Part shown: one piece after another, positions 54,902 to 63,732 of the stretch
Layout of the letters: every line of letters starts with the position of its first letter
How positions within the stretch are numbered: the first letter of the stretch is position 1
Source of the DNA: Aliivibrio fischeri
Lineage (GTDB): Bacteria > Pseudomonadota > Gammaproteobacteria > Enterobacterales > Vibrionaceae
Length of the DNA stretch: 64,000 bases
Assembly (NCBI RefSeq): GCF_009727955.1
Contig: NZ_WOBR01000013.1
Span: 62,001-126,000, forward strand
Direction: 5' to 3'
Program-made: the position numbers and the translations under genes
Notes under the pieces: generated by a model
Databases searched by the model: none
Told to the model about the DNA's origin: nothing
The model's input: the letters and a program-made list of their open reading frames with translations, nothing else

Positions 54902-56485
54902 TTAATAAGAGCATACCTTATTTTTCCCTGAGCGTTTTGCTTGATAAAGCGCTTTGTCTGCTCGAAGAAATGTAGCTTTATGATCTTCTTTATTTCTATT
55001 CCGTGTTAACCCGATACTAACGGTAATTGAGCGATCATTAAGTGTTTCTTGCCAGTCGTAATTTGCAATTTCTGAACGGCATTGTTCTGCGATTTTTTCC
55101 CCATGCTCAAGGTCACCTGAAGGAATAATAATAAGAAACTCTTCTCCTCCATAACGTAGTGTATAGTGAGAAGGTGATACTGAATTTTGCAAAATTTTAC
55201 CAACTAGTTTTAATACAATATCGCCTTTTAAATGGGAATATTCATCATTTATTGATTTAAAATCATCGATATCAATAACCAATAACTGATAGTGTTTAAC
55301 CGTAGGCAAAATCTCTTTTATAAACGTAGATTCAAACCATCTTCGGTTATATAGTTTCGTTAAACTGTCATGAAAAACATCTTGTTGTAACTTGGCTACC
55401 GTATCTTTTTGTTGGTCAGATACTTTCTTTAATTTTAAGTTTTCAGTTTCAGAAATATTCAAGCGTAATTGAAGTTCTAATCGAGTTAATCGTCTTAAAG
55501 AGTGACCACCAAGTTCATTAATTGGGAAGTTTTTGATTATTTCGACAGTTAACTGCTGTGCTTTTTTTTCACATTCAAGCGCGAGAGCAAAGTGTTTACA
55601 ACTTGCTAGAGCATCGCTTTTCACTTCAAGTAATTGGCGAATATAGTAGCCATAAGAGTATTTTATTGTTCGCTTTAATTGATGTGAAATGATCACATCA
55701 GCTATTTCTCCACGCTGTTGTTTGATAAGACAGTAGGCCGATTCAACAGCAAATAATTTGTTTAACCAAGGAAAAGAGTGTTGGTCGCTATACTCTTGTC
55801 TATACTGTATCAGTAAGTTAAGTGCAGTTTCAGGGTGATTTTTAAGACGCAATAATTTCGCAGAATAAAGCAAAACTTGCGCTGTTAATTGAGGATCATC
55901 AGAAACGTATTTTAAAGCATAACACTCATCGAGAAGCTCTTTAGCTTTGGAAAGTCTTTTTAAATCGAGAAGGCAAGCAATCATGTATAATCGGTAACGA
56001 AGCGAAAGATTATTGCTATTAATACTGTTACTTAGTGCTTCTAATTTCTGATAATAGCGTAATGCCTTCAAATGATCGCCATAAATAGAGCATAAATTTC
56101 CGATCCCTAAAATAGCTTGTATATAAAACTCATTATCACCATATTCCACAGCGAGCTCTGAAAGCGAATGAAGGTATTTTAGTGCTTTTTGGTATTGTCC
56201 AATGTCAGTATAACGATAACTTAATGCTGAATATATTTGCAGCATTAATTCGATGTCTTTGGATGGATCTAATAGTAATAAAGCACGATGCAAATGTTGG
56301 ATGCTGTTTGCAAGGTTATTGAATTCGACTTCATATTCAGAACTCATTAACAGAGCATATGCTTTTTCGGTTTTTGTTTCAGCAAAGTTGTCTACAATAT
56401 ATAGCCAAAACTCTAGGCATTGGTGTGTGTTTAGCTCTAATAAATTAATGTTATTTTCAGCTATTCGATTTAAAAGACTGTCCAT
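54902..56485 (-). CDS. Cytoplasmic TPR-GGDEF diguanylate cyclase
   Basis: 527 residues from the ATG at 56485, one base after the stop of the upstream gene; the longer frame would overlap that gene by about 90 bases. The N-terminal 340 residues are TPR-like helical repeats without a membrane helix; a short coiled coil (about 350-375) leads to a GGDEF domain with DSLTKLYNRRWF, the metal site DIDDFKSIND and GGEEF at 446-450. It should be an active cyclase lacking an I-site. Probably cotranscribed and coupled with the degenerate relative upstream. Confidence 0.88.
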   Translation of the reverse strand: MDSLLNRIAENNINLLELNTHQCLEFWLYIVDNFAETKTEKAYALLMSSEYEVEFNNLANSIQHLHRALLLLDPSKDIELMLQIYSALSYRYTDIGQYQKALKYLHSLSELAVEYGDNEFYIQAILGIGNLCSIYGDHLKALRYYQKLEALSNSINSNNLSLRYRLYMIACLLDLKRLSKAKELLDECYALKYVSDDPQLTAQVLLYSAKLLRLKNHPETALNLLIQYRQEYSDQHSFPWLNKLFAVESAYCLIKQQRGEIADVIISHQLKRTIKYSYGYYIRQLLEVKSDALASCKHFALALECEKKAQQLTVEIIKNFPINELGGHSLRRLTRLELQLRLNISETENLKLKKVSDQQKDTVAKLQQDVFHDSLTKLYNRRWFESTFIKEILPTVKHYQLLVIDIDDFKSINDEYSHLKGDIVLKLVGKILQNSVSPSHYTLRYGGEEFLIIIPSGDLEHGEKIAEQCRSEIANYDWQETLNDRSITVSIGLTRNRNKEDHKATFLRADKALYQAKRSGKNKVCSY

Positions 56486-56486
56486 A

Positions 56487-57956
56487 TCATATTTCCATTG
56501 GTGTTTGAGAAGGCCGCACCGTCGCAAAATATTCCGTAATTGTGAAATAGTTAATCGTTGGAGAAGATGTCTCAAAAGAGTAACGTTGCCATGGGTAAGT
56601 GGTAAAAAGTGAGCTTAAAGAACGACAAATATCATCACATTTTTCTTTTGAGTCATTAAGCAGTAATAGCACTTCGTTATCACCTTTACGTGTTAGTAAA
56701 TCACCGTGTTTACAGTAGTGGTGGATAAGACTTGTAATGGTATCAAGTTTTTCTTCAGAGTTTTCAATAATACTTATAACATGATGATTTTTAAGATCAT
56801 TAGAATTATAAATAGAAGATAAATGCTGTGCCCATTTATTAAAAGGCTGCAAATATATGAGAGCAGATATGCTATTTAATTCTAATTGCAATTGGATCCG
56901 ATTAATTAGTTTTCTTGCTCTAGAATCAAGTTGTTCTTTTGATGAATTAGATTTATCGCGGCCTAAACTATTGGATTGTTCTTGTAATAAAGCAATTTCA
57001 TATTGTCGATAACGTTTATAAGAATAAAGTGCATGTTCATAATCGTTAGTTAATTCAGCAATTCGTGATTGTTCTAGACAAATTTGAGAACGTAACTCTC
57101 CTTTATCAAATTGCTCAGCAATTAACTCTGCTTCGGTTAATAATTCATAGGCTGGCAGATAATGAGACTGAGCCGAAGCGACTCTTGCTAAGCTAATAGA
57201 AGAGTGTGCCATCATCCAAGTTAATTGATGTTGTTGAGCCAGTTGATAGGCGTAGCTGCAGCTTTGTTGAGCCAAGCTCAAATCGTTCAAGCCAAGAAAT
57301 GCTAAGCCTCTAAAATCATAGATTTCAGCTTTCCATGTCAAGTTGGAATGATGAACAAGTAACTCTTCTGATTTTATTAGAATAGGCAGCATCTCTTGAT
57401 AGTTACCAAGTAGGTAGTTATCCCAAGCTTGTAATATATAGGCTTTGGCTTCGAGGTGAGGGATCCGATAAAATTTGGCTCTTTGTGCGGCAATCTCATG
57501 AGCAAAATTAGCGTCATTAAGATTATTTGTCATGCGCCAAATATTTCCTAATCCAATAAGTGCTTCAATTTCTATCTCATTGTCACCAAGCAACGAAGCT
57601 TGTTCTAGTGCTTGAATCCAAAATTGTTGTGCACTAAACAGTTTGGCTTGGCCCCATGAATGAGATGCCAAAACATGTAGAATCTTAGGTAAGAGATCAT
57701 CATCTTCAAGTTCTTGATGTATATGCAACAATTCACGGGCAATTTTGAAACCAATAGGGTATTGCATTAAATGCCAATGAGCTAAAGAAATGATAAGTTT
57801 TGAATAAGCTTCGCCATATTTGAAGTGCATTTGTTCTGCACGAACTAATAAGGTTTCCGCATCAGATTTAATTTTATCAGCGTTATCTATGCAAGATTCT
57901 AATTGTGACTCTAATAGCTTAAGAGCGGAAATAATGGTTCTTTTTGATTGGTTCAC
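56487..57956 (-). CDS. TPR protein with degenerate GGDEF-like C-terminus
   Basis: 489 residues. TPR-like repeats run to about 335 (EALIGLGNIWRMTNNLNDANFAHEIAAQRA, YDFRGLAFLGLNDLSLAQQSC). The C-terminal 120 residues have the rhythm of a GGDEF domain: HVISIIENSEEKLDTITSLI in place of the metal-site region and GDLLTRKGDNEVLLLL, where KGDNE (424-428) occupies the GGDEF position. The DxLTxLxNRR signature is gone, so it cannot be a normal cyclase. Its neighbour 1 base downstream keeps an active motif, suggesting that the pair interact. I have no family name for it. Confidence 0.75.
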   Translation of the reverse strand: MNQSKRTIISALKLLESQLESCIDNADKIKSDAETLLVRAEQMHFKYGEAYSKLIISLAHWHLMQYPIGFKIARELLHIHQELEDDDLLPKILHVLASHSWGQAKLFSAQQFWIQALEQASLLGDNEIEIEALIGLGNIWRMTNNLNDANFAHEIAAQRAKFYRIPHLEAKAYILQAWDNYLLGNYQEMLPILIKSEELLVHHSNLTWKAEIYDFRGLAFLGLNDLSLAQQSCSYAYQLAQQHQLTWMMAHSSISLARVASAQSHYLPAYELLTEAELIAEQFDKGELRSQICLEQSRIAELTNDYEHALYSYKRYRQYEIALLQEQSNSLGRDKSNSSKEQLDSRARKLINRIQLQLELNSISALIYLQPFNKWAQHLSSIYNSNDLKNHHVISIIENSEEKLDTITSLIHHYCKHGDLLTRKGDNEVLLLLNDSKEKCDDICRSLSSLFTTYPWQRYSFETSSPTINYFTITEYFATVRPSQTPMEI

Positions 57957-58077
57957 AGTGGTATTCCTTACTTCATGACATCAATATAATCTTGCTAATC
58001 TATTGATGTCACGAACTAAATTATAGAACTGCGATCGTGCTACGGTATGTTATATTGTGAAAGGAAATAAGTGCGGG

Positions 58078-59058
58078 CTACTCTTCATTTTCTGCTAAAT
58101 TCAATAAAGCCATGGCGCAACTTACACTGGTCGCAAGTACATCAATAACACCGGTACGTAAAGCTCCCATGATTGATAAGGCTTTACGACTTTCACTTGC
58201 CATTGCGACCACATTTGGGATTTGGCGAAGGTCTTCCATTTCAAGGCCTATAACACGACCTCGCATAAGAGTGTCTGCGTCCGTACCATCAAGCTTGAAG
58301 AAATCAAAACCGCCAATATCACCAACGATGCCATCGTTTAATCGGGCTTCAACAAATTCTTTAGGTGTGAAGAATCCGAGTTTGACCATATGGCTATTTT
58401 CATCCATATCTCCAATACCAACTAAGGCAAATTCAGCTTTTCTAGCTTGGCTTAATGTCTCTTTAATGGTGGCATGTTCCATAAATGCCGATCGTAAGCT
58501 TGGATCATTTACATAAGCTGGAGCGTATAAGGTTTCGCTGCTTCCACCGTATTTTTTTGCTAGACGACGGCAGATATGATCTGCATTAATAATATCACCA
58601 CTGCGGTGGGTTCCACCAATCGCTGATACGAAGCGAGCATTACGCTGTGTAACAATGCCTGCGTGATCTGCTACTGCTGCAACATTCTGGCCTTGACCAA
58701 CAGCAACAGCCATTCCTTCTTGTAAGTTATTGTTAAGGTAGGAACTTACAAGTGCTGCAACTTGTTTTCGCTGTTCATTTGTATTGGGTTGATCTAACGA
58801 AATTAATGCACGTTTTAGGTTGAATTTTTCAACCAGTTTTTGTTCAAGCTGAACACTGTATACAGGGTGAAATTTTACGGTTATTTCAACAATGCCTTCT
58901 TCTCGCGCCTTTCTTAGCATGCGACCAACTTTCGCTCGAGATAAACCAAACTTTTTTGATATCTCTTCCTGAGTTGCGCCTTCTTGATAATAAAGAATCG
59001 CAATTTCAGTCAACATATCTGTGTTTTCTGTTTGATCTTGAGAGGGTGACATCGTCAT
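58078..59058 (-). CDS. SorC/DeoR-type sugar-binding transcriptional regulator
   Basis: 326 residues: N-terminal helix-turn-helix (AILYYQEGATQEEISKKFGLSRAKVGRMLRKA pattern) and a SorC sugar-phosphate-binding domain (ALVGIGDMDENSHMVKLGFF, GIVGDIGGFDFF). Members such as LsrR and Bacillus DeoR respond to phosphorylated sugars, including deoxyribose-5-phosphate. It lies in the same direction as, and 8 bases after, the zinc-ribbon protein, which itself follows deoD. A TTGAACA/TGTTCGA palindrome upstream of deoD fits the SorC half-site, so control of deoD is likely. Confidence 0.88.
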   Translation of the reverse strand: MTMSPSQDQTENTDMLTEIAILYYQEGATQEEISKKFGLSRAKVGRMLRKAREEGIVEITVKFHPVYSVQLEQKLVEKFNLKRALISLDQPNTNEQRKQVAALVSSYLNNNLQEGMAVAVGQGQNVAAVADHAGIVTQRNARFVSAIGGTHRSGDIINADHICRRLAKKYGGSSETLYAPAYVNDPSLRSAFMEHATIKETLSQARKAEFALVGIGDMDENSHMVKLGFFTPKEFVEARLNDGIVGDIGGFDFFKLDGTDADTLMRGRVIGLEMEDLRQIPNVVAMASESRKALSIMGALRTGVIDVLATSVSCAMALLNLAENEE

Positions 59059-59066
59059 AACTTGTC

Positions 59067-60536
59067 CTAACTTAATAATTCTGCAAGTGTAATTGGTTTT
59101 GATATTAACCCTAACTTTTGTGCCGGAGTTATGCCTAGTTTATCTTGATGACATAAATTATGCCAAGCTCTAAAAATATCTAATAGAGGAAGTAAGCTTG
59201 CAGGACGTAGTTTGCGTCTTGGTTCATTAACTAAATTGGTAAATTGGTTATAGAAACGAGTTTGATATTCATTAGCAACGGTCGCTGATGCTCGTTTTAG
59301 CCAATACGCCTCATTATGTTCTGCACCATTTAAGTGGCATATACCTTTATGCTGTCCGTTAATTTCTGTAAATGCCCAGCGATCACGCCACCAACCTACG
59401 AGATGTATATCGATCTTATTACCACTTTCTTGAGTTGGAAACGCAATATCTTGAGTCACATAGAGTAGGTCAATACTATTCTCTTTGATTCGCTCTAAAA
59501 AGATAGACATAGCGGCAGAACGAAGCATAGGTTCTTGCGGCATATAGATTTCAATAGAATCGCAATGTGAGAATGCTTTTTGAATTTCTAAAAAATGCGC
59601 ATGCGAAGTATAAGGAGGACGAATTATCGCTCCTTTAGAAGGGTAATTGAGAGAGACGTAATTACCCAGCGGATCTTCAACATTCGCACGCGCTAAAATT
59701 TCTTGATACTTATGATCAACACGTTTGAATATGGATTTTGAGCCAATGGATGGTTGTGAATTGGCTTCATTAACAAACGTATTTGATAAATATTGTGCGT
59801 TTTCTTGGAAAGGGTCGTGATCCAACAGTGTGCCAGGTTCATCGGTTTCCGAGTAATTGATATGTTGTGCAATGACATATCCAGAGTTTACTTCTGCACT
59901 GGCATACCAAAACACACCGTTATTGCTCAGTGGTTGCAGTGGGGTAGCATTAGAAGCAAGTTGGATACTTGTTCTATCATGCTGAAGTCTTGAGTCAAAT
60001 AATGACATATGACGACGGCAACGACTGGCAATCTGATTGATATGATCGTAAAAGGTTTTAGGATTTATATGTAATCGTCGGCAAATTTCACGAACGGAAT
60101 AACCAGTAAATAAAAAACCTAAAAGCTTTTGTTGAATAAGACTCTTTTGGTTTTCGCCAGACCATTTATCTACAAAGGTAGACGCACAAGATTTGCAGCG
60201 ATAGCGTTGTCTATCACCACTGTAACCAAATGCATGATAAAGCTCACGATGGGTTAGCACATCAAAACCAAAATGTTCGCATTCTGAATTATTGCAAGAG
60301 GGCAAGGAGTGTGATTGAACTTGTTGTTGACGAGCAAGTTCGTTCAATACCTCTTGGTTATTGATTAAGGGAGGAAAAGCACCACATTTCCGGCAAACTA
60401 ATGCAGGTCGCTTAGGGTTCGTACGTTGAACTAAATAATGTTGTTCATCGCTATCACCAAAATTGTCACACGCCAATGTTTTACAAAAATTGAGTTGTAA
60501 CCCTTTAGCAGCCAACGGCAGTTTTTCAGTCGGCAC
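59067..60536 (-). CDS. Transposase-like protein with paired zinc ribbons (probably domesticated)
   Basis: 489 residues starting at GTG with AAGGGGAG five bases upstream. Cys pairs CKTLACDNF and CRKCGAFP, then CNNSECEHFGF and CKSCASTF, make two zinc ribbons like those of IS1 InsA-type proteins. A helix-turn-helix follows (FTGYSVREICRRLHINPKTFYDHI). The C-terminal region (GVFWYASAEVNSGYVIAQHI, then FYNQFTNLVNEPRRKLRPASLLPLLDIFRAWHNLC) resembles a transposase RNase-H-like core, but I cannot identify a full DDE triad. No terminal inverted repeats flank it, and it sits inside a deoD-SorC cluster. Confidence 0.65.
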   Translation of the reverse strand: MPTEKLPLAAKGLQLNFCKTLACDNFGDSDEQHYLVQRTNPKRPALVCRKCGAFPPLINNQEVLNELARQQQVQSHSLPSCNNSECEHFGFDVLTHRELYHAFGYSGDRQRYRCKSCASTFVDKWSGENQKSLIQQKLLGFLFTGYSVREICRRLHINPKTFYDHINQIASRCRRHMSLFDSRLQHDRTSIQLASNATPLQPLSNNGVFWYASAEVNSGYVIAQHINYSETDEPGTLLDHDPFQENAQYLSNTFVNEANSQPSIGSKSIFKRVDHKYQEILARANVEDPLGNYVSLNYPSKGAIIRPPYTSHAHFLEIQKAFSHCDSIEIYMPQEPMLRSAAMSIFLERIKENSIDLLYVTQDIAFPTQESGNKIDIHLVGWWRDRWAFTEINGQHKGICHLNGAEHNEAYWLKRASATVANEYQTRFYNQFTNLVNEPRRKLRPASLLPLLDIFRAWHNLCHQDKLGITPAQKLGLISKPITLAELLS

Positions 60537-60560
60537 TAGACTCCCCTTATAGATTTTATG

Positions 60561-60583
60561 GCGCCAGAATTGATGACTGGCGC
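60561..60583 (-). other. Hairpin between deoD and the zinc-ribbon gene
   Basis: Perfect 7-bp stem GCGCCAG/CTGGCGC with a 9-base loop in the 57-base gap and no T run. It may stabilise deoD mRNA or partly limit read-through to the downstream genes. Confidence 0.5.
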
Positions 60584-60593
60584 AAACATCTGA

Positions 60594-61304
60594 TTACAGT
60601 TTGATTGCAGTTTCTAATGCAACTGTCATCATGTCATTAAATGATTTTTGACGGTCTTCAGAGCTTAATTTCTCACCACGTTTAATGTGATCAGAAACAG
60701 TAAGGATAGTTAGTGCTTTTGCTCCTAGGTCAGCAGCCACACCATAAATGCCAGCCGCTTCCATATCAACACCAAGGATGCCTAATTTTTCCATTTTGTC
60801 GAACAGATCAGCTTCTGGTGAGTAGAAAAGGTCAGCAGAGAATACATTACCAACTTTAACTGGAACATTAAGCTCACGAGCTTGACCAACAGCTGTCTCT
60901 AGTAGACCAAAATCAGCAATTGCAGCGAAGTCATGATTGTTAAAGCGGATACGGTTAACTTTAGAGTCAGTTGATGCGCCCATACCGATAACAACATCCA
61001 TCAGTTTAACGTCATCGTGTACCGCACCACAGCTACCTACACGAATTACGTTTTTAACACCATATTCAGCGATTAACTCGTGAACATAGATACAACATGA
61101 AGGGATACCCATACCGTGGCCCATTACAGATACTTTTTTACCTTTGTAAGTACCTGTGTAACCGAACATATTACGTACGTCACATACTTGCTTTACATCT
61201 TCTAGGAAGTTTTCAGCAATGAATTTTGCACGAAGAGGATCACCAGGCATTAGAACTGTTTCTGCGAAATCACCAGCTTGAGCATTAATGTGTGGGGTAG
61301 CCAT
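60594..61304 (-). CDS. deoD: Purine nucleoside phosphorylase DeoD
   Basis: 236 residues, the length of bacterial hexameric DeoD. Cleaves purine (deoxy)nucleosides with phosphate to base and (deoxy)ribose-1-phosphate. Visible motifs: [19 protein letters not shown] (phosphate and ribose contacts), [32 protein letters not shown], and [19 protein letters not shown] with the catalytic Asp region at [14 protein letters not shown] is nine bases upstream. First gene of a cluster with the zinc-ribbon protein and the SorC regulator. Confidence 0.96.
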   Translation of the reverse strand: MATPHINAQAGDFAETVLMPGDPLRAKFIAENFLEDVKQVCDVRNMFGYTGTYKGKKVSVMGHGMGIPSCCIYVHELIAEYGVKNVIRVGSCGAVHDDVKLMDVVIGMGASTDSKVNRIRFNNHDFAAIADFGLLETAVGQARELNVPVKVGNVFSADLFYSPEADLFDKMEKLGILGVDMEAAGIYGVAADLGAKALTILTVSDHIKRGEKLSSEDRQKSFNDMMTVALETAIKL

Positions 61305-61351
61305 AATAAGGTCTCCAGTTTACAAATAAAAATTGAGTGTAACTAAAATTG

Positions 61352-61369
61352 TTGAACATTCCTGTTCGA
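61352..61369. promoter_or_regulatory. Candidate SorC/DeoR-type operator upstream of deoD
   Basis: TTGAACA-TTCC-TGTTCGA is an almost perfect palindrome ending 48 bases upstream of the deoD start. Its half-site matches the TGAACA half-site recalled for SorC regulators (E. coli LsrR, B. subtilis DeoR). Confidence 0.55.
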
Positions 61370-61405
61370 TATGTGGCTATTTTAGGCCTATATTTTAAGG
61401 TGTCA

Positions 61406-61421
61406 TGAGATTGGTGTCACA
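61406..61421. promoter_or_regulatory. Possible CRP site upstream of deoD
   Basis: TGAGATTGGTGTCACA keeps the right CRP half (TCACA) and most of the left (TGAGA for TGTGA). deo genes are classical CRP targets, but the distance (about 100 bases) leaves this uncertain. The rest of the 61422-61637 gap shows no clear feature. Confidence 0.4.
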
Positions 61422-61637
61422 TTTTCTACCTGATTCTACATTATTTCCATAATTGATAACTAATTTTGTTGAAACTTAAGGGGCAATCGCATTCTTTTCG
61501 GCTATCTTAGTTTTAATACTTGGAATGGTTTTCTTATAACCGATCCTTAATTAGATTGAACTTATGGCGTTCGAAGAGGATGATGCTCTTTGAGGGTAAT
61601 TCCCCTTAGTGTCATTAATAGTAAAGTGAGTAAATTG

Positions 61638-62300
61638 ATGAAAGCAGAAAATAAACAATATGCAGTAATTGGATTAGGTCGCTTTGGACTTACGGTGTGC
61701 GAAGAGTTGCATCAGTATGGCTCTCAGGTTTTAGCCATTGATATAAATGAAGAGCGTGTTAAGAAGGCAATGGACTTTGTCTCTACCGCTATTGTTGCTA
61801 ACTGTGCAAGTGAAGAGACAGTTGCAGAGCTTAAACTTGATGACTATGACATGGTTATGGTTGCAATTGGTTCAGATATTAATGCCAGTATATTAACCAC
61901 TTTAGTATTGAAAGAGGCCGGTGTTAAGACAGTTTGGGTTAAGGCGAATGATAAGTTTCATGCCAAAATCTTAACGAAGATAGGGGCAGACCATATTATT
62001 ATGCCTGAGCGAGATATGGGGGTTCGGGTTGCTCGTAAAATGCTAGACAGACGCGTGTTTGAATTCCATGAACTTGGTAGTGGATTGGCTATGACTGAGA
62101 TTGTTATTGGTGGACAAAATATGGGTAAGTCATTAGGGCAATTGGATTTTTGTCAAATGTCTGATGTAAAAGTACTTGCAATAAAGCGCGGGCCAGAAAT
62201 TGAAACGGCACCAGATTGGAGTAAAGAATTAGAGATTGGCGATATTTTGATTATCGTTGGACCTGAAGTTCAATTAGCTAAAAAAATTAGAACGTTATGA
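61638..62300 (+). CDS. ktrA: Potassium uptake regulator KtrA
   Basis: 220 residues from the ATG at 61638, matching the usual KtrA start (MKxxxKQ[YF]AVIGLGRFG); an in-frame TTG at 61590 is less likely. It is a cytoplasmic ring-forming RCK protein: Rossmann fold with GLGRFGLTV and DINEERVKKA, then a C-terminal RCK_C domain (VIGGQNMGKSLGQLDF onwards). It gates KtrB in response to ATP/ADP. Its stop overlaps the ktrB ATG (ATGA), so the two are translationally coupled. Confidence 0.95.
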   Translation: MKAENKQYAVIGLGRFGLTVCEELHQYGSQVLAIDINEERVKKAMDFVSTAIVANCASEETVAELKLDDYDMVMVAIGSDINASILTTLVLKEAGVKTVWVKANDKFHAKILTKIGADHIIMPERDMGVRVARKMLDRRVFEFHELGSGLAMTEIVIGGQNMGKSLGQLDFCQMSDVKVLAIKRGPEIETAPDWSKELEIGDILIIVGPEVQLAKKIRTL

Positions 62301-63661
62301 GTTATTTACCTAAAAGAGGGTTATATCCTCTTCAGCATAATAATGAAGAGAAAGGGGGGTCTGAACCAAAGATTATCCTTTCTTCATTTTTGGCTATTCT
62401 ATTACCATCTGCATTGCTTTTAACTTTGCCTGTATTTTCTGTTACAGGCTTAAGCTTTATGGATGCGTTGTTTACAGCAACATCTGCCATCAGCGTAACG
62501 GGCTTAGGTGTGGTAGATACGGGAACCCATTTCACAACTAGTGGCAAAATTGTCTTAATGTTTTTAATGCAGATTGGTGGATTAGGTCAAATGACCTTGT
62601 CTGCTGTTCTACTGTATATATTCGGTTTAAGGTTGAGTTTACGTCAACAAGCCTTAGCAAAAGAGGCATTAGGACAAGAAAAGAAAGTGAATTTAAGAAA
62701 GTTGATTAAAGGCATTATTTGTTTTGCTTTAATTGCAGAATTGATTGGAATGATAGTACTTTCCTTCCGCTGGGTACCAGAGTTTGGTATTGCGGAAGGC
62801 TTGTTCTATGCTGCGTTTCATTCTGTGTCAGCATTTAACAATGCCGGATTTTCACTTTTCTCTGATAGTTTAATGGGTTACGTTGGAGACCCTCTGGTCA
62901 TTTTTACGCTCTCATTATTATTTATTGGTGGTGGTTTAGGTTTTACCGTCATTGTTGATTTGGTTAAGAATGGCTCAAAAGGATTCAAGCGCTTACAGTT
63001 ACACACCAAGATAATGTTAATTGCAACGCCAACATTGCTGTTAGTTGGGACATTGTTTTTTTATATCTTAGAATATCAAAATCCTAATACACTTGGTGCA
63101 TTATCCAGTGGTGATAAATGGTTAGCTGCATTTTTTCAATCGGCAAGTGCTCGAACAGCGGGTTTCAACAGTGTTGATTTAACTCAGTTCACTCAACCAG
63201 CCTTGTTAATTATGATCATATTGATGTTGATTGGTGCAGGTTCAACATCGACTGGGGGTGGTCTAAAAGTTTCAACAATTACGGTTGCCGCAGTAGCTAC
63301 ATGGACATTTTTACGTCAAAAGAAAAATGTGGTGATGTTTAAGAGAACCATTGGTTGGCCAATAGTAACTAAATCGTTAGCCATTATTGTTGTTAGTGGT
63401 TCACTATTAGCAATAGCAATGTTTTCGCTAATGCTCACTGAAAAAGCAGGGTTTGATAAAGTCATGTTTGAGGTTATTTCTGCCTTTGCTACTGTGGGGT
63501 TAACAGCAGGTTTAACTGCTGAGTTATCTGAACCTGGTAAGTTCATTATGGTCATCGTTATGATTATAGGTCGTATCGGTCCCTTAACTTTAGCTTACAT
63601 GCTTGCAAGACCTGAAGTGTCGAGGGTGAAATATCCTGAAGAGAATGTACTGACGGGGTAA
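62297..63661 (+). CDS. ktrB: Sodium-dependent potassium transporter KtrB
   Basis: 454-residue Trk/Ktr/HKT-superfamily membrane subunit with four pore-loop repeats, seen at TATSAISVTGLGVVDTGT, HSVSAFNNAGFSLFSDSL, SARTAGFNSVDLTQF and SAFATVGLTAGLTAEL; each has the selectivity-filter Gly. GAGSTSTGGGLKVST is the flexible loop in the pore gate. It works with KtrA in K+ uptake, mainly after hyperosmotic stress. The ATG overlaps the ktrA stop. Confidence 0.95.
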   Translation: MSYLPKRGLYPLQHNNEEKGGSEPKIILSSFLAILLPSALLLTLPVFSVTGLSFMDALFTATSAISVTGLGVVDTGTHFTTSGKIVLMFLMQIGGLGQMTLSAVLLYIFGLRLSLRQQALAKEALGQEKKVNLRKLIKGIICFALIAELIGMIVLSFRWVPEFGIAEGLFYAAFHSVSAFNNAGFSLFSDSLMGYVGDPLVIFTLSLLFIGGGLGFTVIVDLVKNGSKGFKRLQLHTKIMLIATPTLLLVGTLFFYILEYQNPNTLGALSSGDKWLAAFFQSASARTAGFNSVDLTQFTQPALLIMIILMLIGAGSTSTGGGLKVSTITVAAVATWTFLRQKKNVVMFKRTIGWPIVTKSLAIIVVSGSLLAIAMFSLMLTEKAGFDKVMFEVISAFATVGLTAGLTAELSEPGKFIMVIVMIIGRIGPLTLAYMLARPEVSRVKYPEENVLTG

Positions 63662-63681
63662 TAATACCAATCCATACAAAG

Positions 63682-63713
63682 AAAAGGCATACAAAATAAT
63701 GTATGCCTTTTTT
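63682..63713. terminator. Bidirectional terminator after ktrB
   Basis: AAAAGGCATAC/GTATGCCTTTT, 11-bp stem with a loop of AAAATAAT, followed by TT on the plus strand and an A run matching T on the minus strand. Confidence 0.88.
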
Positions 63714-63732
63714 ATGTTTTCAGATTATGTTT

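Noticed and set aside
59067-60536. Complete insertion sequence
   Set aside because: No terminal inverted repeats or target duplications are visible around the zinc-ribbon gene and it is tightly spaced with its neighbours.
61352-61369. LexA/SOS box reading of GAACATTCCTGTTC
   Set aside because: Gammaproteobacterial LexA boxes are CTGT-N8-ACAG; the arms here are GAACA and TGTTC, which fit SorC half-sites better.
61590-61637. TTG start for ktrA giving 16 extra residues
   Set aside because: The ATG at 61638 gives the usual KtrA N-terminus; the extension has no family support.
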